51,777 nucleotides of DNA from Gemmatimonadota bacterium (GCA_003222085.1 QHUK01000030.1:1-51777), one strand, 5' to 3'. Numbered from the stretch's first letter, positions 26,604 to 36,174 are shown. The notes: a model not told the origin generated them from the letters alone. Numbers and translations: made by a program.

Positions 26604-27702
26604 CGCTGCTTCTGACCCGGGGCGCAAGCCCGGGGAACGCGGCAGGCTCGATCTCTTCTCCCTGCTCGCCGAGCACGAGCACGAGCAGGTCAGCGCGTAC
26701 TACGATCCGTCCACCGGGTACCGCGGCATCATCGCCATCCACTCGACCGTGCTCGGGCCGGCGCTGGGCGGCACGCGGTTCTGGAGCTACCCGAGCGATG
26801 AGGCCGCGCTGCGCGACTGCCTGCGGTTGGCGCGCGGCATGACGTACAAGGCCGCGGTGGCGGGACTGAACCTGGGCGGAGGGAAGAGCGTCATCATCGG
26901 CGACAACCGCACCCCGCGGCGCGAAGCGTTGTTCCGGGCCCACGGGCGCCACGTCGAATCGCTCAAGGGCCGCTACATCACGGCCGAAGACGTCGGGACC
27001 AGCACCAGCGACATGGAGTACATCAAGGCCGAGACGAACCACGTCACGGGCCTGATCGGGAGGTCGGGCGACCCCTCCCCCGTCACGGCCTACGGCGTGT
27101 ACCGCGGCCTGAAGGCGTGCGCCCGCTACCGCGACGGCTCGGAGAGCCTCGCCGGGAAGTCGATCGCTTTGCAGGGGTGCGGCTCCGTAGGCTATCATCT
27201 GGCGAAGCTGGTCTTCGCGGAGGGGGCGGACATCACCTGTACCGACATCGACCCGCAGCGGGTGAAGCGCGTGGTGGAGGAGTGCGGAGCCACGGCGGTC
27301 GAGCCGGACGCGATCTACGACGTGCAGGCGAACATCTTCGCCCCCTGCGCCCTCGGGGCGGTGATCAACGACGACACCGTCCAGCGGCTCCAGGTGGAGA
27401 TCGTGGCGGGCGCGGCGAACAACCAGCTCGCCGAGGATCGGCACGGCGATCTGCTCGAGCGCCGCGGGATCACCTACGCCCCCGACTACGTGATCAACGG
27501 CGGCGGCCTGATCAACGTGAACGCCGAGCTGCACGGCTGGGCGCCGGAGCGCGCTCGCTCGAAGGCGGGGGAGATCTACGACACCCTCCTGCGCGTGTTC
27601 GAGATCGCGCGCGAGGAGGGGATTCCGAGCTATCAGGCGGCGGACCGGCTGGCGGAGCAACGGATCGCCGCGATCGCCACGGTGCGGCGGAACTTTGTCT
27701 GA
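26542..27702 (+). CDS. Leucine/valine/phenylalanine-type amino-acid dehydrogenase
   Basis: Encodes 386 residues from the ATG at 26542, preceded by ACGGAG. The conserved family start (LDLFSLLAEHEHEQVSAYYDPSTG) begins only at about residue 36. The first 35 residues are a Ser/Ala/Pro-rich extension that overlaps the previous gene by 62 bases and includes DPGRKPGERG, encoded by a palindrome. Core features are GPALGGTRFW, GMTYKAAVAGLNLGGGKSVI (catalytic Lys), EDVGTSTSDME, the Rossmann segment IALQGCGSVGYHLAKL and AGAANNQLAE...YAPDYVINGGGLINV. The Glu/Leu/Phe/Val family deaminates oxidatively with NAD. The GGGK and NNQL context favours branched-chain or phenylalanine over glutamate. No canonical start lies closer to the core. 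Confidence 0.88.
   Translation: MKAPAKSSGSSSPAVSTPAASAASDPGRKPGERGRLDLFSLLAEHEHEQVSAYYDPSTGYRGIIAIHSTVLGPALGGTRFWSYPSDEAALRDCLRLARGMTYKAAVAGLNLGGGKSVIIGDNRTPRREALFRAHGRHVESLKGRYITAEDVGTSTSDMEYIKAETNHVTGLIGRSGDPSPVTAYGVYRGLKACARYRDGSESLAGKSIALQGCGSVGYHLAKLVFAEGADITCTDIDPQRVKRVVEECGATAVEPDAIYDVQANIFAPCALGAVINDDTVQRLQVEIVAGAANNQLAEDRHGDLLERRGITYAPDYVINGGGLINVNAELHGWAPERARSKAGEIYDTLLRVFEIAREEGIPSYQAADRLAEQRIAAIATVRRNFV
26616..26635. repeat. GC-rich palindromic element in the N-terminal coding region of the amino-acid dehydrogenase
   Basis: CCCGGGGCGCAAGCCCGGGG matches the reverse complement of the purH element (10928-10947) at 19 of 20 positions, so both copies lie in the same orientation relative to their gene. 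Here it is read as DPGRKPGE, a different phase from the purH copy (PGASPG). It sits just after the upstream gene's stop, in the part of the dehydrogenase that precedes the conserved core. Confidence 0.75.
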
Positions 27703-28132
27703 GCGGATCTACGTAGGTGCGGACCACGCCGGCTTCCAGCTGAAGCAGAGGCTCGTCGACGAGCTCACGCGGCTCGGCTACGAGCCCGTGGACGCGGGGC
27801 CCGAGACGATGGATCCGGCGGACGACTATCCGGACTTCGGCCGCCCGGTCGCCCAGGCAGTGAGCACGGGCGCCGTGAAGCGCGGCGTGCTGACCTGCGG
27901 GACGGGGCTGGGTATGGCGTTCGTGGCCAACCGGTTTCCCAGGGTGCGGGCGGCGGTGGCGTGGACTCCGGAGATCGCGGAGCTGGCGCGCAAACACAAC
28001 GACGCGAACGTGCTGGTGCTGCCATCGCGGTTCGTGAGCGAGGAGGAAGGGATGGAAATCCTGCACCGGTGGCTCGACACCGCATTCGAGGGCGGGCGCC
28101 ACGAGCGGCGCGTCGCGAAGATCGACGCATGA
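27695..28132 (+). CDS. rpiB: Ribose-5-phosphate isomerase B
   Basis: Encodes 145 residues from a TTG at 27695, eight bases inside the previous gene. RpiB/LacAB features: [13 protein letters not shown] (phosphate and substrate loop), [10 protein letters not shown], the catalytic Cys in [17 protein letters not shown] and the [16 protein letters not shown] segment. It interconverts ribose-5-phosphate and ribulose-5-phosphate. Its pairing with glyA (ATGA overlap) is common in bacteria. Confidence 0.95.
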   Translation: MSERIYVGADHAGFQLKQRLVDELTRLGYEPVDAGPETMDPADDYPDFGRPVAQAVSTGAVKRGVLTCGTGLGMAFVANRFPRVRAAVAWTPEIAELARKHNDANVLVLPSRFVSEEEGMEILHRWLDTAFEGGRHERRVAKIDA

Positions 28133-29415
28133 TCGATCGACGCGCCCCGCTCGCCAAAGCGGATCCCGCCATCTTCCAGCTGATCCGGCGCGAGGTGGAG
28201 CGACAGGAGCACGGACTGGAGCTGATCGCGAGCGAGAACTTCGTGTCCGTCGCGGTGCTCGAAGCGATGGGCACGGCGCTCACGAACAAGTACGCCGAGG
28301 GGCTGCCGAAGAAGCGGTACTACGGCGGCTGCGAGGTCGTGGACGAGGTCGAGCAGCTCGCCATCGATCGGGCCAAGGCGCTGTTCAAGGCGGAGCACGT
28401 GAACGTCCAACCGCACGCCGGGGCGCAGGCGAACATGGCCGCGTACCTGGCGGTGGCGAAGCCGGGCGACACCGTGCTCGGGCTGGCGCTGCCGCACGGC
28501 GGTCACCTGACCCACGGTGCCCCCGTGAACTTTTCGGGCACGCTGTTCCGCGCGACGCAGTACGGGGTCCGCGAGGACACCGGCCGCATCGACTACGACC
28601 AGGTACGTGAGATCGCGCGCCGCGAGCGCCCGCGCATCCTGATCGGGGGTGCGAGCGCCTACGCGCGGATCATCGATTTCGCGAGGCTCAGGAGCATCGC
28701 GGACGAGGTGGGCGCGATCTTCATCGTGGATATGGCCCACATCGCGGGGCTCGTGGCCGCCGGGATCCACCCCTCGCCCGTGCCGCACGCGCAGATCGTC
28801 ACGACGACCACCCACAAGACCCTGCGCGGTCCGCGCGGCGGATTGATCCTCTGCCAGGAGGCGTACGGCAAGGAGGTCGACAAGCAGGTCTTCCCGGGCC
28901 TCCAGGGCGGCCCGCTCGAGCACGTGATCGCGGCGAAGGCGGTGGCGCTGGGCGAGGCGCTCGCCCCGGAGTTCAAGGCGTACGCCACGCAGATCGTGCG
29001 GAATGCCCAGGCACTCGCCGCGGCGCTCGTCGAGCGGGGCTATGCCATCGTCTCCGGTGGCACGGATACGCACCTGATGCTCGTCGATCTGCGCCCCAAG
29101 CGCGTGACCGGCAAGGAGGCCCAGGAGCTGCTCGACCGGGCCGGCATCACCGTGAACAAGAACACGATTCCCGGCGATCCCGAGAAGGCGTTCGTCACGA
29201 GCGGCATTCGCATCGGCACGCCGGCCGTGACCACGCGGGGGTTCACTGAAACCGAGATGCTCAAAGTGGCGGAGTTCATCGACACCGTGCTCACCAAAAA
29301 AGACGACGCGACCATCACGCGCGTGAAGGCCGACGTGCGCGAGCTGGCGGAGCAGTTCCCGCTGTACGCGCCGCCGGCGCGCGCGGCCGTGGCAGGGGGG
29401 TACCATGCCCGATAG
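28129..29415 (+). CDS. glyA: Serine hydroxymethyltransferase
   Basis: Encodes 428 residues from the ATG at 28129, which overlaps the rpiB stop. SHMT features: [60 protein letters not shown], the PLP lysine in [19 protein letters not shown], and [12 protein letters not shown]. It moves the serine hydroxymethyl group to tetrahydrofolate, supplying 10-formyl-THF precursors for the PurN and PurH steps encoded elsewhere in the window. Its 3' end overlaps the hsp20 start by 11 bases. Confidence 0.98.
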   Translation: MIDRRAPLAKADPAIFQLIRREVERQEHGLELIASENFVSVAVLEAMGTALTNKYAEGLPKKRYYGGCEVVDEVEQLAIDRAKALFKAEHVNVQPHAGAQANMAAYLAVAKPGDTVLGLALPHGGHLTHGAPVNFSGTLFRATQYGVREDTGRIDYDQVREIARRERPRILIGGASAYARIIDFARLRSIADEVGAIFIVDMAHIAGLVAAGIHPSPVPHAQIVTTTTHKTLRGPRGGLILCQEAYGKEVDKQVFPGLQGGPLEHVIAAKAVALGEALAPEFKAYATQIVRNAQALAAALVERGYAIVSGGTDTHLMLVDLRPKRVTGKEAQELLDRAGITVNKNTIPGDPEKAFVTSGIRIGTPAVTTRGFTETEMLKVAEFIDTVLTKKDDATITRVKADVRELAEQFPLYAPPARAAVAGGYHAR

Positions 29416-29869
29416 CAGCGGCTCCTCCGGCCGGCCCTCCCGGGGCTCGGGCTCCTTCACGGTGCACCCCGCCGAGGAGCTCGAGGTCTATTTCAACGAA
29501 GTCGCCCACGGCCGCCCGGTGGGCTTCGTCGCCTCGTCCAAATGGAAGCCGCCGACCGACATTTACGAGACGGACGATGCGCTGGTGGTCTACATGGACA
29601 TCGCCGGGATGCGCTCGGAGGACTTCACGGTCGAGTACGTGGACGGCGTGCTGACGATTGCCGGCGAGCGCACCGCCCGGCGCCACGAAGGCAAGCCCCA
29701 TTATCACGCCATGGAGGTGCAGGTCGGTCCGTTCGAGCGCCGCTTTCGCCTTCCCGTGCCGGTCGACCCCGAGAGCATCCGGGCGAATTACGATCAGGGC
29801 TTCCTGGAGGTCCGGCTGGCGAAGCTCCCGGCCCGCCTCTCGGGCCCGCAGTCGGTGCGGGTGCAATAG
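29405..29869 (+). CDS. Small heat-shock protein (Hsp20/alpha-crystallin)
   Basis: Encodes 154 residues. After a Ser/Gly-rich N-terminus the alpha-crystallin domain runs from about residue 50: [42 protein letters not shown], then [34 protein letters not shown] short C-terminal tail ends SVRVQ. It should form oligomers that hold unfolding proteins. It abuts lon directly, with no spacer, so chaperone and protease are made together. I see no CIRCE element or ROSE-type thermometer because the gene starts within glyA. Confidence 0.93.
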   Translation: MPDSSGSSGRPSRGSGSFTVHPAEELEVYFNEVAHGRPVGFVASSKWKPPTDIYETDDALVVYMDIAGMRSEDFTVEYVDGVLTIAGERTARRHEGKPHYHAMEVQVGPFERRFRLPVPVDPESIRANYDQGFLEVRLAKLPARLSGPQSVRVQ

Positions 29870-32254
29870 GTGGATCGCCTCCCCGTCCTGCCGCTCGGCC
29901 GGGTCGTGGTCTACCCGCACGTCGTGCTGCCCATGGCCCTCACCGATGCGCACGCGGTCCAGCTGATCGACGAGGTGGTGCAGGGGAACAAACGCCTGCT
30001 GCTCGGTGTGGTGCGGCCGCTGGGCGGCACCGAGCCCCCCGAGGGCGCCGTGATGCAGGCCCGCGCCGACGAGCTGTACGAGGTCGGCACGCTCGGCACC
30101 GTCGTGCGGATGCTCAAGCTGGGCGACGGCTCGGTGCGCGTCATGGTGCAGGGGCTCGAGCGGGCGCGGCTCGTCGAGATCACGCCCGACGCGCATTGGC
30201 TGGTGGCGGGCTACCAGTCTCTTCCCAACACGGTGATCGAGGACGCGCGCACCGAAGCTCTGAAGCGCACGGTGCACGCCCAGTTCTCCCGGGTGATCGA
30301 CATCGCGCCCTATCTGGGGGAGGAGCTCCACGAGGTCCTCGTCGGCATCGGCGATGCCGGCAAGCTGGCCGACTTCGTGGCCGCGAACCTGGACTTGGCC
30401 CTGCCGGCCAAGGCCGAGCTGCTGGCGCTCGACGACGTGAACCGCCGCCTCGAGCGGCTGGCCGAGCTGTTGGGCCAGGAGCTGCAAGTCCTCGAAGTCG
30501 GCAGTCAGATCCAGGAGAAGGTCCGTACGCGGCTCGACCAGAATCAGCGGGAGTACGTGCTGCGCGAGCAGCTGCGCGTGATCCGGCAGGAGCTGGGCGA
30601 AGAAGAGGGAGAGGACGAGCTGACCGAGCTCGCCGGCCGGCTCGAGGCCGCGGGCCTCCACGACGAGGCCAAGAAGGTCGTCGATCGGGAGCTCAAGCGG
30701 TTGCGGCAGATGTCGCCACAATCGGCCGAGTACCACGTGGCTCGCACCTATCTCGAACTGTTCGCGACGCTGCCCTGGAATCGCACGTCGGAGGATCGGC
30801 TCGACCTGAAGGCGGCGCGCGACATCCTCGACCGCGACCACTACGACCTGAAGCCCGTCAAGGAGCGGATCCTCGAGTACCTGGCGGTCCGCACCCTCAA
30901 CCCCACGGCGCGCGGCAGCATCATGTGCTTCGTGGGGCCCCCCGGCGTGGGCAAGACGTCGCTCGGCCAGAGTATCGCGGAGGCGCTGGGGCGCCGCTTC
31001 ACGCGCGTATCACTGGGCGGCGTACGGGACGAGGCCGAGGTCCGCGGCCATCGGCGCACCTACGTCGGCGCGCTTCCGGGACGCATCATCCACGCCCTGC
31101 AGCGCTGCGAGACCCGCAACCCCCTGTTGATGCTCGACGAGGTGGACAAGATGGGCGCCGACGTGCGCGGCGACCCGACGGCCGCCCTGCTCGAGGTGCT
31201 CGACCCCGCGCAGAACGGCACCTTCGTGGACCACTACCTCGAGGTGCCGTTCGACCTGTCGGGCGTCATGTTCATCGCCACGGCCAACAGCCTCGCGCCG
31301 ATCCCGGACCCGCTGCTCGACCGGATGGAGGTGCTCACCTTGCCCGGGTACACGCCCGGGGAGAAGCTCGCCATCGCCAAGCGCTACCTCCTGCCGCGCC
31401 AGCTGAAGGAGACGGGACTCCAGAGCGAGCGGGCGAGCATCGCGGACGGGGCGCTGGAGCGGCTGATCGGGGAATACACCCGCGAAGCCGGGGTGCGCCA
31501 GCTCGAGCGGGAAATCCAGGGCGTCCTCCGCAAGGCCGCCCTCGAGGTGGTCGAGGGACGGGCGGCGAACATCAAGATCACCGCGAAGAACCTCGAGAAG
31601 TTCGCCGGCCAGCCCAAGGTCCAGAGCGAGGTCGCGGGACGGGAGGCTGAGGTGGGGGTGGCGACCGGGCTCGCATGGACGCCCGTGGGCGGCGACATCA
31701 TGTTCATCGAGGCGATTCAGATGCCGGGCAAGGGCCAGATCACTCTCACCGGGCAGCTGGGGGACGTGATGAAAGAGTCCGCCCAGGCGGCGTGGAGCCT
31801 GCTGCGGGCGCGCGCCGGGCCGCTCGGGATTCCGCTGGATGCGTTCACGCAGACCGACGTGCACCTGCACCTGCCCGCCGGAGCGGTGCCGAAGGACGGT
31901 CCGTCGGCCGGGATCGCGATCGCCACGGCGCTGGCGTCGCTGTTGTGCCGCCGCCCCGCGCGCCACGATGTGGCGATGACGGGCGAGCTCACCCTGCGGG
32001 GGCGCATCCTCCCGATCGGTGGGCTCAAGGAGAAGCTGACGGCGGCGGCGCGCGCCGGCGTCAAGACGGTGCTCGTGCCGGCGCGCAACCGGAGCGACGT
32101 CGTGGACGTCCCCGACGAGGTGAAGCAGCTGCTCGACATCAAGCCGGTCGAGACCATCGACGAGGTGCTCGAGCTGGCGCTGCTCGAGCCGCACCCGTTG
32201 CGGCCCGTGGCGGTGCGGGCTCGGACATCGGGACAGACGGAGGCGCGGCCGTGA
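29870..32254 (+). CDS. lon: ATP-dependent protease Lon
   Basis: Encodes 794 residues from a GTG directly after the hsp20 stop. The N-terminal substrate domain begins LPVLPLGRVVVYPHVVLPM. A coiled-coil region (REYVLREQLRVIRQELGEEEGEDEL) follows. The AAA module has Walker A GPPGVGKTSLGQSI, Walker B PLLMLDEVDKM and sensor GVMFIATANSL. The protease domain holds the Ser-Lys dyad (PKDGPSAGIAIATAL and later GGLKEKLTAAARAGV). It degrades misfolded and regulatory proteins in the cytoplasm. The ILDRDHYDLKPVKERILEYLAVR segment is the usual Lon linker. Length is normal. Confidence 0.97.
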   Translation: MDRLPVLPLGRVVVYPHVVLPMALTDAHAVQLIDEVVQGNKRLLLGVVRPLGGTEPPEGAVMQARADELYEVGTLGTVVRMLKLGDGSVRVMVQGLERARLVEITPDAHWLVAGYQSLPNTVIEDARTEALKRTVHAQFSRVIDIAPYLGEELHEVLVGIGDAGKLADFVAANLDLALPAKAELLALDDVNRRLERLAELLGQELQVLEVGSQIQEKVRTRLDQNQREYVLREQLRVIRQELGEEEGEDELTELAGRLEAAGLHDEAKKVVDRELKRLRQMSPQSAEYHVARTYLELFATLPWNRTSEDRLDLKAARDILDRDHYDLKPVKERILEYLAVRTLNPTARGSIMCFVGPPGVGKTSLGQSIAEALGRRFTRVSLGGVRDEAEVRGHRRTYVGALPGRIIHALQRCETRNPLLMLDEVDKMGADVRGDPTAALLEVLDPAQNGTFVDHYLEVPFDLSGVMFIATANSLAPIPDPLLDRMEVLTLPGYTPGEKLAIAKRYLLPRQLKETGLQSERASIADGALERLIGEYTREAGVRQLEREIQGVLRKAALEVVEGRAANIKITAKNLEKFAGQPKVQSEVAGREAEVGVATGLAWTPVGGDIMFIEAIQMPGKGQITLTGQLGDVMKESAQAAWSLLRARAGPLGIPLDAFTQTDVHLHLPAGAVPKDGPSAGIAIATALASLLCRRPARHDVAMTGELTLRGRILPIGGLKEKLTAAARAGVKTVLVPARNRSDVVDVPDEVKQLLDIKPVETIDEVLELALLEPHPLRPVAVRARTSGQTEARP

Positions 32255-32637
32255 GCGACTTCGCGACGCTGGAAGAAGCGTTCCAGCGTATCGGCCGGCA
32301 AGAGAGCCGCTATCACGAGCGCGGTTACCTGTTCGTGCTGGCGGCCCTGGAGTACGCGCAGGGCAAGCTCCCGGCGCGCCGGCACTTGAGCGGTGGGGAG
32401 CTCGCCTGGGCGTGCCGGGACTTCGCGCGCGAGCAGTTCGGGCTGCTCGCGCCGACCGTCCTCGGGCATTGGGGCATCGCCAGCACCGAGGACCTGGGAC
32501 GGATCGTGTTCACGCTGATCGACGTAGGCCTGCTCGCGAGCCAGCCGACCGACAAGCCGGAGGACTTCGAGCGGGTCTACGAGTTTGCGGACGTGTTCCG
32601 GGCCGAATATCCGTGGCCCGGGCTGGAGCGCGGATAG
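32251..32637 (+). CDS. Minf_1886-type conserved protein of unknown function
   Basis: Encodes 128 residues from a GTG that overlaps the lon stop. It resembles the Minf_1886 family of small proteins known from Planctomycetes, Verrucomicrobia and relatives. Recognisable parts are YHERGYLFVLAALEYAQGKL, RRHLSGGELAWACRDFAREQFG, TVLGHWGIASTEDLGRIVFTLIDVGLL and a C-terminal DFERVYEFADVF. No catalytic motif is apparent, and the function is unknown. Its translational coupling to lon, and a zinc-ribbon gene next, suggest a part in protein quality control, but this rests on context alone. Confidence 0.8.
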   Translation: MSDFATLEEAFQRIGRQESRYHERGYLFVLAALEYAQGKLPARRHLSGGELAWACRDFAREQFGLLAPTVLGHWGIASTEDLGRIVFTLIDVGLLASQPTDKPEDFERVYEFADVFRAEYPWPGLERG

Positions 32638-32668
32638 CGGGCGTCGGATCGGGTGAAGGGGGTGCCGC

Positions 32669-32866
32669 ATGGACGACGTCAGGGAGTGGCCCGCCTGCAG
32701 AAAATGTCAGCAAGGTCTCCTCATTCCGTTGTCGGACTACGGCCGCGACGGGGCGCCGATCACTTACAAGGCCTGGGTCTGCTCGAACCCCGAGTGCGGT
32801 TTCAACATCCGCATCGATAACGGGGAGATCTCCTTCGGTCGCGCGATCGGCCAGAGCTTCAAGTAA
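32669..32866 (+). CDS. Small zinc-ribbon protein of 65 residues
   Basis: AAGGGGGTG lies just before the ATG. The protein has a CRKC pair at residues 10-13 and a distant CSNPEC pair, the layout of a rubredoxin-like or treble-clef zinc ribbon. A central YGRDGAPITYKAWVC leads into FNIRIDNGEISFG. It has no signal peptide and no other domain. Small ribbons of this sort often bind nucleic acid or a partner protein, and the partner is unknown here. It is two bases from the MEMO-family gene. Confidence 0.75.
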   Translation: MDDVREWPACRKCQQGLLIPLSDYGRDGAPITYKAWVCSNPECGFNIRIDNGEISFGRAIGQSFK

Positions 32867-32868
32867 GC

Positions 32869-33693
32869 TTGGACGCCGTGCGCGCGCCCGCCGTGAGCGG
32901 GCGCTTCTACCCGGGAACGAGGGACGAGCTCGAGCGCACGGTGCGGGAGCTGCTCGACGCCGTGAGGGAGCCGCTCCCCGTCCCGGCGCGCGCCGCGGTG
33001 GCGCCGCATGCGGGCTACGTGTATTCGGGACTGACCGCGGCGCACGTGTTCGCGCGCCTCGAGATCCCGCCGATCGTCGTGATCCTGGCCCCCAACCACA
33101 CCGGGGTGAGCCGGGCGCCGCGCGGTGCATCGCTGTGGGAGGCGGGCGCGTTCCGGACGCCGCTCGGCGATGTGAGTGTGGACGACGCCTTCGCCCGCGC
33201 GCTCCTCGAGACGTCGCCGCTGGTGGGCCCCGACCATGCCGCCCATGCCTCCGAGCACGCGGTCGAGGTCGAGCTGCCCTTCCTCCAGATCCGGCGAGCC
33301 GACGTGCGGATCGTGCCGCTCGTCCTGGCGTGGGACGCCTGGGAGGGATGCCGTGGGCTGGGGGAGACACTGGCAGGGCTGGTGCGGCGCTGGCCCGACC
33401 GCGTGCTGCTGCTCGCGTCCAGCGATCTGAACCATTACGAGCCCGCGGCCGCGTCGGAGCGCAAGGACCGGCGGGCGCTCGACGCCGTCGCGGCGCTCGA
33501 CGGCGCGGAGCTGCTCGCGCGCTGCCGCAGCGAGCGCATCTCGATGTGCGGCCGGGCGCCCGCCGCCACCGTGATCGCCGCCGCCCGGGCCCTCGGCGCC
33601 GAGCGGGCGGACGTCGTGCACTACAGCCACTCCGGCATGGTGACGGGGGACGATGACGCCGTGGTGGGATACGGAGGGGTGGTGATCCCGTGA
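32869..33693 (+). CDS. amrB: MEMO-family protein (AmmeMemoRadiSam system protein B type)
   Basis: Encodes 274 residues from a TTG at 32869. Family features: RAPAVSGRFYPG, APHAGYVYSGLTAAHVF, ILAPNHTGVS, HASEHAVEVELPFLQ, LASSDLNHYEP and HYSHSGMVTGD. The fold is related to non-haem iron dioxygenases, with the His and Asp residues kept in the HAGY, HxxEHAVE and SDLNHY motifs. The systems usually include an AMMECR1 protein (A) and a radical-SAM protein, and neither is within this window. It overlaps the NAD(P)H-hydrate repair gene. Exact biochemical activity is unknown in bacteria. Confidence 0.88.
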   Translation: MDAVRAPAVSGRFYPGTRDELERTVRELLDAVREPLPVPARAAVAPHAGYVYSGLTAAHVFARLEIPPIVVILAPNHTGVSRAPRGASLWEAGAFRTPLGDVSVDDAFARALLETSPLVGPDHAAHASEHAVEVELPFLQIRRADVRIVPLVLAWDAWEGCRGLGETLAGLVRRWPDRVLLLASSDLNHYEPAAASERKDRRALDAVAALDGAELLARCRSERISMCGRAPAATVIAAARALGAERADVVHYSHSGMVTGDDDAVVGYGGVVIP

Positions 33694-35213
33694 ACCCGAT
33701 CCCCGTGCTGTCCGCGACCGAGGCCGCCGCCTGGGATTCGGCCGCCCGCACGCAATACCGGATTCCCTCGCGCGTGCTGATGGAGACCGCAGGAAGAGCG
33801 GTCGCGCATCTGATCGTGCGCGACTATCCCGCCATCCTTGCCCGCGGGGCCCTGGTGGTCGCCGGGGCGGGGAACAACGGTGGCGACGGCTGGGTGGTGG
33901 CGCGCGCGCTGCATGCGACCGGCATCCCCGTCTGGGTGGCCGCGCTCGACCCTAAGACCGATGACGCGATCGACAACCGCGCGCTCGCCCGGATGGACGG
34001 TGTCCGCGAGACGGGTCGGGACGAGCCGTGGCCCGCCGCCGCCGTGGTGATCGACGCGCTGCTCGGCACCGGCGCCACCGGTCCGGCGCGCGGCGACGTG
34101 CTGGCACTGGCGCAGCGGCTCGTCGCCTACGCCGCCCCCGTGATCGCGATCGACGGCCCCACCGGCCTCGACCTGTCGAGCGGTGAGGCGCACGGACCGG
34201 TCCGTGCCGAGCTGTCGGTCACGTTCGGAGGCCCGCGCCGCGGCCACCTGCTCGCGCGCGAGTGGTGCGGCAGGATCGTGGTGGTCGACATCGGGCTGCC
34301 CCCCGCCGATCCCGTGTGGCCCGTGCTCGTAACGGACGTCTGGGCAGGGGCGCGGCTCCCGAAGCTCACTCCGACGATGCACAAGGGCGACCGCGGCCGG
34401 GTCACGGTGGCGGGGGGCGCGAACGGCATGACGGGCGCCGCGCTCCACGCCGCGCGCGGGGCGCTCGCCGCCGGCGCGGGGCTCGTGAAACTCGTGGCGG
34501 CGAAAGAGACGATCGAGGCGGCGCGCTCGAGCCTCCCCGACGTGCTCACGGTCGAATCGGCGCTCGGCCCCGAGCTCGAGCCCGACGCCGCGGAGGCACT
34601 CGAGTGGGCCGATGCGCTCGTGGTCGGTCCGGGCCTGGGTCGCGAGCCGCCCCGCGGCCAGTTTCTGGAGGCCGTCCTCGCGCGGCGCCCGATCCCGACC
34701 GTGCTCGACGCCGACGCCCTCGTGCTGTTACGGGGCGCCGTGGAGCGGCCGGTCGTGCTCACGCCCCATCTGGGCGAGTTCCGCGCCCAGTTCGGCGACG
34801 AGCTCGCCGACGCGGCGGCGAACGACCGCTGGGCGGCCGCCGCGAAGGCCGCCCAGAAGGTGAAGGGCACCGTGCTCTTGAAGGGCGTGCCGACCGTGAT
34901 CGCGGATCTGCGCGGGCCGATCCATGTGGTAGCGAGCGGGAACCCGGGACTCGCCACCGGCGGCTCGGGCGACCTGCTCGCCGGCTTCATCGGCGCGTTC
35001 CTCGCGCGCGGCAGCGCGGGGCCCGAGGCCGCCGCCCTCGGGGCCCACGCCCTGGGGCGGGCGGCGGAGCACGGGGCGCGCCAGTGGACGGCCCGCAGCC
35101 TGCGTCCCGCCGACGTCCTGGCTGCCCTGCCCGAGATCTGGCGCGCCTGGACCAACACGCAGCCGGTTGGGCCTCCGGTGCTCACTGCCCTGGAGCCGCC
35201 GGAGACGGCGTGA
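33690..35213 (+). CDS. nnr: Bifunctional NAD(P)H-hydrate epimerase/dehydratase
   Basis: Encodes 507 residues from a GTG overlapping the previous stop. The N-terminal epimerase domain (about 1-215) has RVLMETAGRAVAHLI, VVAGAGNNGGDGWVVAR, DALLGTG and AIDGPTGLDLSSG. The C-terminal dehydratase domain, of ribokinase-like fold, has KGDRGRVTVAGGANGMTGAALHAARGALAAGAGLVK, LVVGPGLGR, PHLGEFRAQFG, VLLKGVPTVI and the nucleotide motif SGNPGLATGGSGDLLAG. It repairs damaged NAD(P)HX back to NAD(P)H, ADP- or ATP-dependent. Both halves look complete. Confidence 0.95.
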   Translation: MNPIPVLSATEAAAWDSAARTQYRIPSRVLMETAGRAVAHLIVRDYPAILARGALVVAGAGNNGGDGWVVARALHATGIPVWVAALDPKTDDAIDNRALARMDGVRETGRDEPWPAAAVVIDALLGTGATGPARGDVLALAQRLVAYAAPVIAIDGPTGLDLSSGEAHGPVRAELSVTFGGPRRGHLLAREWCGRIVVVDIGLPPADPVWPVLVTDVWAGARLPKLTPTMHKGDRGRVTVAGGANGMTGAALHAARGALAAGAGLVKLVAAKETIEAARSSLPDVLTVESALGPELEPDAAEALEWADALVVGPGLGREPPRGQFLEAVLARRPIPTVLDADALVLLRGAVERPVVLTPHLGEFRAQFGDELADAAANDRWAAAAKAAQKVKGTVLLKGVPTVIADLRGPIHVVASGNPGLATGGSGDLLAGFIGAFLARGSAGPEAAALGAHALGRAAEHGARQWTARSLRPADVLAALPEIWRAWTNTQPVGPPVLTALEPPETA

Positions 35214-36174
35214 CGGGCCGGTCACTCCGCCTGGGCCCAGGGGGGGAGTTCGACCGCCTGCGCGCCATTTTCGCGACGCTCGGCGCGGCGGGCCGCGACC
35301 TGGGTGACGATTGCGCGCTGCTCCCCGTCGGCGGCCGGACGCTCGCGATCAGTCTCGATCTGTCGCTCGAGGGCGTGCACTTCCGCACCGATTGGCTCTC
35401 GTTCCGTGAGATCGGCTGGCGCGCGACGGCCGCCGCGTTGTCCGACCTCGCCGCGGACGGCGCGACCCCGCTCGGCGTGCTGGTCTCCCTCGGGGTACCC
35501 GGTAACCGGCAACGCCGTCTCGGCAACGCCTCAACCGCCGTTCAAATCATGGCGGGGGTCGGCGCCGCCGCGCGGAGTGTCGGAGCGAGCGTGCTCGGGG
35601 GAGACCTGGCGCGCGCTTCACGCTGTCTCGTGGATGTGTGCGCGCTCGGCGTCGCCCAGCGGCCGGTGCGGCGGGGCGGCGCGCGCCCGGGTGACGGGCT
35701 GTGGGTGACGGGGCGGCTTGGAGGTGCTGGGCTCGCGCTGGCCGCCCTGCGGGGCGGGCGGCGGCTCACTCCGGTCCTGCGACGTCGCTTCGCCCACCCG
35801 GTGCCGCGGATCGCCGCCGGACGCTGGCTGGCGCGACGGGGGGCGCGTGCCATGATCGACATCTCCGACGGGCTGGCGGGGGATGCGGGGCATCTCGCCG
35901 CGGCCTCGGGTGTCGGGATCGCGATCGAGTTGGAGCGGGTTCCACGCTGGCCGGGTGTCACGCCGCTCGCAGCCGCGCAGAGCGGCGAGGAGTACGAGCT
36001 GCTGGTCGCCATGCCGCGAAGCTTCGGGACCGGGGGGGGCGCTCGGGCGTTTCGCCGTGCCACAGGACTGCCGCTCACGCGCATCGGCGCCTGCACCGCG
36101 GGCCCCGGCTTACGGATTACCGATGACGGACGACCGATAACGCCTCCGCCCGGCTTCGATCATTTTCCCCCGCG

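Noticed and set aside
29542..31650. 702-codon plus-strand frame across hsp20 and lon
   Set aside because: Arg/Gly/Ala low-complexity translation out of frame with two well-identified genes.
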